Source: CAYMFD01 sp964389475
GTDB taxonomy: Bacteria; Bacteroidota; Bacteroidia; Chitinophagales; Saprospiraceae
Assembly (NCBI GenBank): GCA_964389475.1
Contig: CAYMFD010000012.1
Location: 1 to 56,817, forward strand
Direction of reading: 5' to 3'
DNA: 56,817 nt
Shown: positions 34,010 through 41,727 of the stretch, in pieces
Layout: the number at the start of each line of letters is the position of its first letter
Position numbering within the stretch: position 1 is the stretch's first letter
The notes under the pieces: generated by a model
What the model was told of the DNA's origin: nothing
What the model saw: the letters and a program-made list of their open reading frames with translations, nothing else
Database searches by the model: none
Translations under genes and position numbers: made by a program

Positions 34010-34891
34010 ATGAGTAACCTAAGATCCCACCTCCTAGGTGTGTTCTTGTGTTTAGTTAGCACTAGCCTTTCTGCACAGTACATAGAAGTAGGAGCAGTTC
34101 TAGGCGTTGCGACCTACCAAGGAGATATCAACCCAATGCGCCATAGACTATCTTTCGAGGGTGCTCAGGCAGCAAAAGGTATTTCCGTAGGGTACTTCTT
34201 TAATCCGACCTTTGGTATCAAAGCAAGATTTATAGATTCTTTCTTGAAAGCTGACGACAAAGGGTCTTTTGCATCTGATCGAGTGAAGCGCAACCTCCAC
34301 TTCCGCACAGATATTAAAGAGTTAAGTATCTCAGCCGAGGTAGAGTTACTCAATATCATTCCTTGGTTTAGCAATCGTAAGCTTCGTCCCTATGTCTCAG
34401 CCGGAGTAGCTAAGTTTTGGTTTAACCCTCAGGCAAAGCAAAATGGCATATGGTATGATCTACAACCTCTGGGTACGGAAGGGCAAGGGCTGCCTGGTAG
34501 TGATCAGGAACTCTACAGCCGCTCACAGGTGAGCCTACCGATAGGTGGAGGTGTCAGATATCATATCAATCCCAATACGGTTATTTCGTTTGAGGTAATA
34601 CCTCGCGTGACATTTACGGACTATATCGATGATGTAAGTACGATCTACCCAGACCTTGACTTACTACGGTCGCATAGAGGCGACCTAGCTGCTGATATCG
34701 CCTACAAGGGTGATGATATCGTCAACTACGTACCTACAGGCGCAGACATCACGGGCCAGGCGAGAGGCAATCCACTAGAAAACGACTGGTATATTACCTC
34801 GACGATTACATTCTCTTGTCGTCTCGATCCTGCATTTACGATCGGTAAGAAGAATAAGTTCGCAGGATATTACCACTGTCCTTTTTTCTAG
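34010..34891 (+). CDS. DUF6089 (PorG-like) outer-membrane beta-barrel protein, copy 2
   Basis: 293 residues. The signal peptide ends near LSAQ; YIEVGAVLGVATYQGDINPM is the DUF6089 opening. RVTFTDYIDDVSTIYPDLDLL is the conserved loop shared with the upstream paralogue (TDYLDDVSGYYPQMAEL). The C-terminus HCPFF ends in aromatic residues as outer-membrane barrels do. The two proteins are clearly related but diverged, so the duplication is old. Such proteins belong to, or resemble, the T9SS outer-membrane machinery that would export the sorting-domain proteins of this window. Confidence 0.72.
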   Translation: MSNLRSHLLGVFLCLVSTSLSAQYIEVGAVLGVATYQGDINPMRHRLSFEGAQAAKGISVGYFFNPTFGIKARFIDSFLKADDKGSFASDRVKRNLHFRTDIKELSISAEVELLNIIPWFSNRKLRPYVSAGVAKFWFNPQAKQNGIWYDLQPLGTEGQGLPGSDQELYSRSQVSLPIGGGVRYHINPNTVISFEVIPRVTFTDYIDDVSTIYPDLDLLRSHRGDLAADIAYKGDDIVNYVPTGADITGQARGNPLENDWYITSTITFSCRLDPAFTIGKKNKFAGYYHCPFF

Positions 34892-34936
34892 GTCCTCGCT
34901 CCGAGCTAAACGGCCTTCAGTACGAGTTCAAGTAGA

Positions 34937-35128
34937 TTAAAGCAGATCTTCGTGTGGTTGCCGTACCGTGATAAAAGCGGTAGGGACATAAAGCAAGTTG
35001 GTCCCAAATGCAACCGAAATGATCTCATATCCCTCATCTTCTAGATCCTGTAGTCGATCTTCTACATTGCGGGTAAGCTTGTCTGTACTAAAGCCATGTG
35101 AGTATTTAAAGATTCTATATCTACTCAT
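34937..35128 (-). CDS. Small DUF4177-like protein
   Basis: 63 residues. MSRYRIFKYSHGFSTDKL, then EDRLQDLEDEGYEIISVAFG and FITVRQP show the pattern of DUF4177 proteins: a first strand, a helix ending in L-x-x-EGYE-(I/L)(I/V)-S, then a last strand. The role of the family is unknown. It has an ATG start and is isolated between plus-strand genes. Confidence 0.55.
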   Translation of the reverse strand: MSRYRIFKYSHGFSTDKLTRNVEDRLQDLEDEGYEIISVAFGTNLLYVPTAFITVRQPHEDLL

Positions 35129-35382
35129 AATCTAGGTCATTTGTCCGGTTTGGTATTGGTCTAATCACTTATCATCCGCGCCAACAAAGTGGCTCATGTT
35201 CTACTAGTACAAACGATTGAGCCAAGGCATGGTTTTGCGAGTGAGTATTCGGCTTATTGCATTTCTCTTTATGAGGTGATACGGTTTAAATTCTAGCCAC
35301 GTTTACTGGTACGACAAGAAGAGGCTTTGTCCTTAAACGAATAGGGTGGATCTAGGTCAGACTAAGTGACTATTTTCGCAGT

Positions 35383-36618
35383 ATGGTAGAGTATCAGAAG
35401 CAAGTATTAGATAATGGCTTGCGAGTGATTGTGCACACCGATAAGACGACACCGATGGTGGCTATCGATGTGCTGTATGACGTAGGATCCAGAGATGAGC
35501 ATCCGGAGCGGACCGGCTTTGCCCACCTCTTCGAGCACCTCATGTTTGGTGGTTCTGCCCATGTGCCTGACTTTGATGAACCCATACAGAAGGCCGGGGG
35601 GGAGAACAATGCATTTACTAATGCGGATGTAACCAACTTTTACGACGTGCTGCCGGCAGAAAATATCGAGACGGCCCTCTGGCTAGAGAGTGATCGTATG
35701 ATGGCGTTGGACTTCTCTCAGCGGTCGCTAGACGTACAAAAGCGAGTGGTAATAGAAGAGTTTAAGGAAACCTGCCTCAATCCGCCTTATGCTGATATGT
35801 GGCACCACCTGAGTGCTTTAGCTTTTGACAAGCACCCTTACCGATGGCCGACTATAGGCCTAGATCCTAGTCACATAGAGTCTGCCCAGTTGGCAGAGGT
35901 GGAGTCATTTTTTCATTCGCATTACGGTCCTAATAATGCGATACTGGTGCTGGCGGGTAATATTGATGCAGAGGTAGGTTTTGAGCTTGCAGAAAAGTGG
36001 TTTGGCAACATACCGCCAGTAGCGGTACCGAATCGTATCCTAGCTCAGGAGCCGCCCCAGCTGTTGTACAAGTCCAAGGTCATAGAGGCCGCCGTACCAC
36101 ATGCAGCAATCTATCGCGGCTACCACATGGTCGAGCGACTACACCCGGACTACTACGCTTACGACCTGCTGACGGACGTACTGGCCAATGGTCGTTCGAG
36201 TAGGTTTTATATCTCCCTATATAAAGAACAGGAGCTCTTCAGCACGATTGATGCTTACATAAGCGGAACCGTCGACCCAGGACTCGTTGTCATCGAAGGC
36301 AAGCCCTTGCCAGGTATATCAATCGACTATGCGAGGGAGGCCATTATCAAGGAGCTATACAAGGTTATAGATGAGCCCATACCTGAGCACGAACTTGAGA
36401 AGATCAGGAACAAGTCAATCTCTAGCCTCATCTACAGTGAGGTGTCTTGTCTCAATAAGGCGATAAGTTTAGCCTACTTCGAACTGCTAGGTGATATCGA
36501 CCTTATCAATACGGAGGTTGATGCCTACCAGGCGGTGACTCCTGCTGATCTGCAGCGTGTCGCTCGCGAGGCCTTCGACGAAAATAACTGCAGCGAGATA
36601 GTCTACCAGCCCGTATGA
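35383..36618 (+). CDS. M16-family zinc peptidase
   Basis: 411 residues, the size of one M16 half-enzyme (an active and a C-terminal domain). The inverted zinc motif HLFEHLMF (HxxEH) is near residue 48, with the third ligand Glu in VVIEEFKETCLNPPYADMW. The catalytic N-terminal domain begins VEYQKQVLDNGLRVIVHTDK. No signal peptide is seen, so it should be cytoplasmic or non-classical. M16 peptidases often occur as active/inactive pairs, but no second copy is adjacent. The stop overlaps the next ATG (ATGA), so translation of the glycosyltransferase is coupled to this gene. A TATTTTCG stretch at 35371-35378 is a weak -7 candidate. Confidence 0.88.
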   Translation: MVEYQKQVLDNGLRVIVHTDKTTPMVAIDVLYDVGSRDEHPERTGFAHLFEHLMFGGSAHVPDFDEPIQKAGGENNAFTNADVTNFYDVLPAENIETALWLESDRMMALDFSQRSLDVQKRVVIEEFKETCLNPPYADMWHHLSALAFDKHPYRWPTIGLDPSHIESAQLAEVESFFHSHYGPNNAILVLAGNIDAEVGFELAEKWFGNIPPVAVPNRILAQEPPQLLYKSKVIEAAVPHAAIYRGYHMVERLHPDYYAYDLLTDVLANGRSSRFYISLYKEQELFSTIDAYISGTVDPGLVVIEGKPLPGISIDYAREAIIKELYKVIDEPIPEHELEKIRNKSISSLIYSEVSCLNKAISLAYFELLGDIDLINTEVDAYQAVTPADLQRVAREAFDENNCSEIVYQPV

Positions 36619-38189
36619 TGGCGACTGGTAGACGGTTTTGGTATGGCGTCATAGGTGTACTGTTGATCCCTGCCTTTGTCGTTAACCTCGGAGTCGTACC
36701 CTTTATTGAGGACGAGTCGATACGAGCACTGGTGGCGCTTGAGATGATGCTTAAGGGAGACTACCTTGTACCTACCCTCAACGATTCCCTCTATTTCGCC
36801 AAACCTCCCTTGTACAATTGGATTCTTATTGCTTCTTACAGATTGCTAGGTGACGTCTCGGAGTGGTCTAGCCGTCTGCCGACGGTCGTATTTACACTTG
36901 CTATGGCGTACGCCGTCTACCGCAGTAGCAGGCCCTACTTTAGAGACCACCATACAGCTATACTAGCGGGTCTTATGTGGCTCACCTGTGGTAGGGTACT
37001 CTTCTATGATAGTTTTTTGGGGCTGATAGATATCTGCTATAGCTTGGTGATCTATGCCATATTTATGTCGGTATGGCACCTAGGCACGCAGCGGCGATGG
37101 TGGCTACTGTTTGCCCTTGCATACGGTCTAGCAGGCGTGGCCTACCTGCTCAAGGGGTTACCGATCATCCTATTTATGCCGTGTACGCTGCTAGCATTTG
37201 CAGTAGTGAGTAAGTCGGGTAAGTGGCTCATGCATCCAGGTCATCTGCTAGGCCTGACGATAGGGGCTACGATCGTGGGCGGCTACTACTACCTCTATGC
37301 GCAGGCGGCACCGATGACTAAGAGCCTAGGCGGCCTCTCACAACAGGCGACTATGCGGACACCACTCTCTCACGATATAGGGACCGTAATCAAGCATGTG
37401 GTAACATATCCCATGGAGTACATCTATCACTACCTACCGTGGACACTATTCTTGATCCTAGCGGTACGTCGAGATATGCTGCAGCGACTACGAGAGCAGC
37501 CGTTCTTTCTATATGTCGCCGTATTATTTATGGCCAACATACTGGTCTACTGGGTGAGCCCTGGGACGTACGCTAGGTACGTGCTGATGCTGGTACCACT
37601 GACTTATCTGATAGGCTTATTTTTTTATGAAAAGGCAGACAGCAGCGGCTGGCAGATCAGAGTGCTAAGAACAGTAGTGATGGCGCTAGTCGTTATCCTG
37701 CCTGTAGCAGCACTTGCGGGGCTGTGGCACCCAGACTTACGAGGGTCGTCTTATAATCTATTTTGGGTGTCTGCTATAGCGGTAGTGCTCGGTGTATTCG
37801 GTGGATACTATGTCTACCAGTGCGACCATCGACCGATTATCCTTGTCGCTGTACTCCTGACCCTACGTATAGGACTCAATATCGTCGTGCTTCCGAGTAG
37901 GGCTGCGACTACTTACGGATCGGTAGCTAAGGAAGATGCCCAGCGCATAGGCCTTAAATATCTGACAGACGACGTACGCCTCTACGAGGGGTCCAAGCTT
38001 GATTATACTTCGTCCTTCTACTTAGCATCGACGCGGGAGGTGTTGACAACAAGAGATTATGACGGTGTAGATACGGGTGTGATCTACATCGTCGATACGT
38101 CAAGGTATGCTGTGCCACCACAGCTTACGGTTATAGATTCGATCAAAAAGCGAGAGGCTAGGCAGACGTTGTACTTGGCACGTCGCTAG
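36615..38189 (+). CDS. GT39-type (ArnT/PMT-like) membrane glycosyltransferase
   Basis: 524 residues with about 11 transmembrane helices. The first periplasmic loop holds VPFIEDESIRALVALEMMLK, with Asp-Glu after the first helix as in ArnT and protein mannosyltransferases, then GDYLVPTLNDSLYFAKPPLY, the acceptor-side loop of this family. It transfers a sugar from a polyprenyl-phosphate donor to a lipid or protein acceptor in the periplasm; the sugar is unknown. The start overlaps the M16 gene by 4 nt. A small membrane protein follows 11 bp later, making a three-gene operon. Confidence 0.85.
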   Translation: MMATGRRFWYGVIGVLLIPAFVVNLGVVPFIEDESIRALVALEMMLKGDYLVPTLNDSLYFAKPPLYNWILIASYRLLGDVSEWSSRLPTVVFTLAMAYAVYRSSRPYFRDHHTAILAGLMWLTCGRVLFYDSFLGLIDICYSLVIYAIFMSVWHLGTQRRWWLLFALAYGLAGVAYLLKGLPIILFMPCTLLAFAVVSKSGKWLMHPGHLLGLTIGATIVGGYYYLYAQAAPMTKSLGGLSQQATMRTPLSHDIGTVIKHVVTYPMEYIYHYLPWTLFLILAVRRDMLQRLREQPFFLYVAVLFMANILVYWVSPGTYARYVLMLVPLTYLIGLFFYEKADSSGWQIRVLRTVVMALVVILPVAALAGLWHPDLRGSSYNLFWVSAIAVVLGVFGGYYVYQCDHRPIILVAVLLTLRIGLNIVVLPSRAATTYGSVAKEDAQRIGLKYLTDDVRLYEGSKLDYTSSFYLASTREVLTTRDYDGVDTGVIYIVDTSRYAVPPQLTVIDSIKKREARQTLYLARR

Positions 38190-38200
38190 TAGACTAGAAT

Positions 38201-38644
38201 ATGGCTAAACAGTCAAGGAACGATAGAACCAAAGAAATCAGCTGGATAGGCCGTTTAGCCGAAGATCCTGCCGCTCTAGTCTCGTACGATGCGCTGGGAG
38301 CGATGCTCTCATTATTACTGCTGGCATTTGTATTACCTGCTTTTAGCGTGCAACTCGGTATACCAGTCTTTCACCTACACCTGTTAGCTATAGTACCTGC
38401 TGTTATCATCTTGGTAGAGATGCAGGTTCTTATAAAACGGTATGCTGTCACTGTGTCTACAATTAAGAAGATCGCATTGGCCAATGCGATTTACTGCTTG
38501 ATCATTATCGCTTATCTGGTGATCTATCGAGGGGAGGTAACTGGCTTAGGATCATTTTATCTCGTCCTTGATATTATTGTGATCGCCGCAGTCATAGGCG
38601 TTGAGTTACTGGTGGTCAAGCGCATGACATCATCGCAAGACTAG
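38201..38644 (+). CDS. Small membrane protein of unknown function
   Basis: 147 residues with a charged N-terminus (MAKQSRNDRTKEISWIG) and four predicted transmembrane segments (ALGAMLSLLLLAFVLPAF, LHLLAIVPAVIILVEMQVL, IALANAIYCLIIIAYLVIY, LVLDIIVIAAVIGVELLVV). No family is recognised. It is the last gene after the M16 and GT39 genes. Its stop TAG shares the palindrome CTAG (38641-38644) with the stop of the convergent sbcD gene. Confidence 0.65.
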   Translation: MAKQSRNDRTKEISWIGRLAEDPAALVSYDALGAMLSLLLLAFVLPAFSVQLGIPVFHLHLLAIVPAVIILVEMQVLIKRYAVTVSTIKKIALANAIYCLIIIAYLVIYRGEVTGLGSFYLVLDIIVIAAVIGVELLVVKRMTSSQD

Positions 38645-39867
38645 CCCTCTCCCTTACTTACGTCTTGTAGTACCTCACTAAATAATGCTCGTAGTGTTTC
38701 TTTCACTTCGGGGCTAGACGCTGAGTTGTCGAGTAGTTGGTCAAAGACTTCGCTTGGTTGTAGGTCGTCGAGGTGGGTCTCTTCTTGGTATAGCTTGTCG
38801 ATCGACTTGGGGTTATTGTTAAAGGTCACCCGCTCTTTGACGATCTTAAAGGAGGGCTCCTCTGTGTATGATCTGGTAAGGCTAGCGAGACTGCCAGGAA
38901 TGGAGCTGTCGTAGTCCTCCTCGACTACATGGATCTCTACTAAGGAGGGCAGGGTAGTGGTCGATTTGTAGTCGGCTAGTTTAGCACTGACCTCTTCTAG
39001 GCTACCCTTTATTGATGTAAGCTCTCTATACGATGGCACAGCTAGACTTTCAGTCGACACGCCGCCGTCGTCGACATTTCCTATGATGATACGCTTTTGG
39101 TCACTCCGCTCGCTAAAACTGAGGGGGATAGCGCTGCCGGAGTACTTGATTCGCTCTGCTTTGTCTACAGACTGTGGTCTATGTATGTGCCCGAGGGCGA
39201 AGTAGTCCATATGCTCACTGAGGGTACGGTGGTCTACCGCATCGAGGGTGCCGATGGTGATCTCTCGCTCACTGTCACTCGCACTGCTGCCTTGTAACCA
39301 CAAGTGGCCCATCCCTATAATGGGAAGGTCAGGATATTGCTCTCTAGCGGTGGTGCTGATGCGCTGGTAGTGCTCGATGATGCCAGCTCGCATGATCTCT
39401 GACCGGTCCTGCGTTTCTAGGGTGGCGACGTAGGAGCGGACGTCGCCATCTCGTAAGTAGGGTACGGCAAGCGCTACGGCGACTACATCTCCAGCAGCAT
39501 CGATAAGTGGGACGATCTCTTTGTCAGGAGCTTCCTTATCGATACCACCTACGATGTGGATGTTGAGAGACTTTAGGAGTTCTCTAGGCGCATCGAGCAT
39601 GCGATTGCTATCATGATTGCCTCCAGTAATGACGACTTGGCATAGACCAGCCAGTCTAGCGAGTAGGCGGTAATACCTGCGACGATCATCTGTAGCAGGA
39701 TTAGCTAGGTCAAAGATGTCGCCAGCCACCAATAGGGCATCGATATCTTGGGTCTTGATCTGATCGATGAGCCAGTCAAAAAACAAGTCCATATCAGCCG
39801 CTAGACTCTCTTTGTGGAGTTGCTTGCCAAGGTGCCAGTCTGCGGTGTGGATAAACTTTAGTGGCAT
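38641..39867 (-). CDS. sbcD: Nuclease SbcCD subunit D
   Basis: 408 residues. Metallophosphoesterase motifs in order: FIHTADWHLGK (DxH), LLVAGDIFD (GD), VVITGGNHDS (GNHD), GMGHLW and DYFALGHIHRP (GHxH). The C-terminal part is the capping domain of Mre11/SbcD proteins. With SbcC it cuts hairpins and double-strand ends. No sbcC gene is adjacent, so its partner must be elsewhere. Its ATG overlaps the stop of the PhoD-like gene (TGATG), so the pair is co-transcribed. Confidence 0.92.
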   Translation of the reverse strand: MPLKFIHTADWHLGKQLHKESLAADMDLFFDWLIDQIKTQDIDALLVAGDIFDLANPATDDRRRYYRLLARLAGLCQVVITGGNHDSNRMLDAPRELLKSLNIHIVGGIDKEAPDKEIVPLIDAAGDVVAVALAVPYLRDGDVRSYVATLETQDRSEIMRAGIIEHYQRISTTAREQYPDLPIIGMGHLWLQGSSASDSEREITIGTLDAVDHRTLSEHMDYFALGHIHRPQSVDKAERIKYSGSAIPLSFSERSDQKRIIIGNVDDGGVSTESLAVPSYRELTSIKGSLEEVSAKLADYKSTTTLPSLVEIHVVEEDYDSSIPGSLASLTRSYTEEPSFKIVKERVTFNNNPKSIDKLYQEETHLDDLQPSEVFDQLLDNSASSPEVKETLRALFSEVLQDVSKGEG

Positions 39868-41138
39868 CAGTGTAGGGTATGTGTTTTGAGGATCTTACCG
39901 TCCTTGTCTTTAAAAGTTACGGACAGGCTCCGATTCTTGCGGGGTCCACTTATGTCGATCCGGGCATAGTTGCGCTGCTTGATATGTGAGTCGTCCCATG
40001 TGTAGCTATTCGGCTCCTGACTATGGTCGTAGGCCGTGCTGGTGATGGGGCTAGAGGTGATGTCGTAGATGACTTGACCATCGTCTGTCTCTAGTCGACT
40101 GAGCTCACTATGGTGTCTGTCACCGCTCAGGAAAACGACATCTTCGATATCGTACTTGTCTATGGCATCGAGGATGTACTGTCGCTCTTCTTTAAACTGT
40201 GCCATGTTTTCAAACAATACGGCATCTGATAAGAACTGCCCACCCATGGATACAAACTTAAAGCTGGCCTTGCTCCAGCGCAGGGCATCGACTAGCCAGT
40301 CTATTTGCTTTTTGCCTAGGACGGTCGCCGTGTCTGACTTGGGTTGTCTGTACCACCGGTTATCCAACATGAAGAAGGCGCAGTCATCCCACGCAAAGTG
40401 GTTGGTGATACCGCCTAGATCTGGTATCGGTGCTATTGTAGGCCAGTAGTCGTAGAAGGCGTCTCTCGTATGCTCCTTGAGCGAGTAGGTCCATTCGCTG
40501 TCATTGGGTCCATAGTCGTGGTCGTCCCAGATGGCGTAGTGATGCATATTGCGTAGGAGGTCCTGCATCTCCGTGGTACGGCGAGTATGGCTGTACCGAT
40601 GGTATATGCCGCTGCGGCTCCAGTAGTCGGCCTCTCTCAGGTAGGTATTATCGCCTAGCCATACCATAAACTTAGCATCCTCCGCTGACATGGCTTGTAG
40701 TATCTCGTAGTCACCGCCATAAGGCTTGCCAGGGCGATCGTACTCTAGTTCGTTGATGTATAGACAGCTACCTGCAAGAAAACTAAAGCTAGGTGGCTGC
40801 TCCCTCCAGTGCCATAGCGATTGAGTGGTAAAGCTGTACGGTCCGACCGCTTTCGAACCTGCCTCAACCTGATAGTTGTAGGTAGTGCCTGGCTCCAGCA
40901 GGGCTAGCTTGAAAGTTACTGTATGACCAGCATTAGCGGTAGTGCTTGCCTCGACCGTTGATTTGCTAGACATATCGTCGGTAGCCCAGTACGTAAGAGA
41001 TACGTCTTGAGGGGTGGCAGTCTCTAGCCATATCGCGACCTCTCGCTTGGTATTATACCCTAGCATGGGACCTGATATGACCTGTGCCATCAAAAGCGCT
41101 GGGAGTAGTATGGTAGTAAGGGTAAGCAGATTCTTCAT
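39867..41138 (-). CDS. PhoD-like alkaline phosphatase (metallophosphatase)
   Basis: 423 residues. A signal peptide (1-18, cut after LLMA) is followed by an Ig-like N-terminal domain (about 20-105, ending in YNYQVEAG ... YSFTTQS). The PhoD catalytic domain then shows FSFLAGSCLY, KFMVWLGDNTYLREADY, YAIWDDHDYGPNDS and VVFLSGDRHHSELS, the metal-binding Asp, Asn and His positions of the family. It hydrolyses phosphate mono- or diesters outside the cytoplasm. The last 20 residues do not form a clear T9SS domain. It is the first gene of a two-gene operon with sbcD, an unusual pairing. Confidence 0.88.
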   Translation of the reverse strand: MKNLLTLTTILLPALLMAQVISGPMLGYNTKREVAIWLETATPQDVSLTYWATDDMSSKSTVEASTTANAGHTVTFKLALLEPGTTYNYQVEAGSKAVGPYSFTTQSLWHWREQPPSFSFLAGSCLYINELEYDRPGKPYGGDYEILQAMSAEDAKFMVWLGDNTYLREADYWSRSGIYHRYSHTRRTTEMQDLLRNMHHYAIWDDHDYGPNDSEWTYSLKEHTRDAFYDYWPTIAPIPDLGGITNHFAWDDCAFFMLDNRWYRQPKSDTATVLGKKQIDWLVDALRWSKASFKFVSMGGQFLSDAVLFENMAQFKEERQYILDAIDKYDIEDVVFLSGDRHHSELSRLETDDGQVIYDITSSPITSTAYDHSQEPNSYTWDDSHIKQRNYARIDISGPRKNRSLSVTFKDKDGKILKTHTLH

Positions 41139-41258
41139 AATCTCAAAAGTACTGTAATCAAAGCTAAGGAACAGTGTTGTTAGCTTGAGTGAGTCTGTGA
41201 ATTGTTACCCGCAAGTATTTGACATTTTTATAACAGCCTACGCTTAACATCCCACCCA

Positions 41259-41266
41259 TATATTTG
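41259..41266 (+). promoter_or_regulatory. -7 box for the CxxC secreted protein
   Basis: TATATTTG is an exact TAnnTTTG box 24 nt before the ATG at 41291. Confidence 0.5.
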
Positions 41267-41290
41267 CGTCCTCACTGAGAAACATCTGAC

Positions 41291-41725
41291 ATGCGTACTA
41301 TCCTCGTTTTTACAATTCTTATAGGTGGTTGGTGCCAACTGATTGCCCAGACGGGGTGGGAGGCATTCGCTCACGCAACCTTTAAAGACCACTACATCGA
41401 GGAGTACCTAGCTTATGCAAGTTTACTAGAGGTGGACGATCGGCTGGCGGCTATCGATGGTCAGGAGGTCACGCTAAAGGGCTACTACATACCCGTCCTA
41501 GAGGATGTTACAATCATCAGCAAATACCCCAACGAATCATGCTTTTTCTGCGGCGACGCAGGTATGGAGACCGTTGCTCAGGTCAATCTCCAGTCACCCG
41601 CAGATCCACCTTTTAAGATGGACGAGCGGATCACTATACGAGGCCGCCTCCGACTCAACAGCACGGAGTGGGAGTATGTCAGTTTTATCATCGATGATGC
41701 AGTAATCGTTAGCCGCAAACGATAG
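41291..41725 (+). CDS. Secreted DUF3299-like protein with a CFFCG motif
   Basis: 144 residues. The signal peptide ends near LIAQ. The body contains GQEVTLKGYYIPVLED, SKYPNESCFFCGDAGMETVA and a final OB-like strand pattern (DERITIRGRLRLNS ... YVSFIIDDAVIV). The YP-x-x-SCFFCG-x-AG-x-E block is typical of a conserved Bacteroidota exported family related to DUF3299; the CxxC could bind metal or act in redox. Function unknown. Its stop lies 2 nt from the stop of the convergent adhesin gene. Confidence 0.65.
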   Translation: MRTILVFTILIGGWCQLIAQTGWEAFAHATFKDHYIEEYLAYASLLEVDDRLAAIDGQEVTLKGYYIPVLEDVTIISKYPNESCFFCGDAGMETVAQVNLQSPADPPFKMDERITIRGRLRLNSTEWEYVSFIIDDAVIVSRKR

Positions 41726-41727
41726 CC

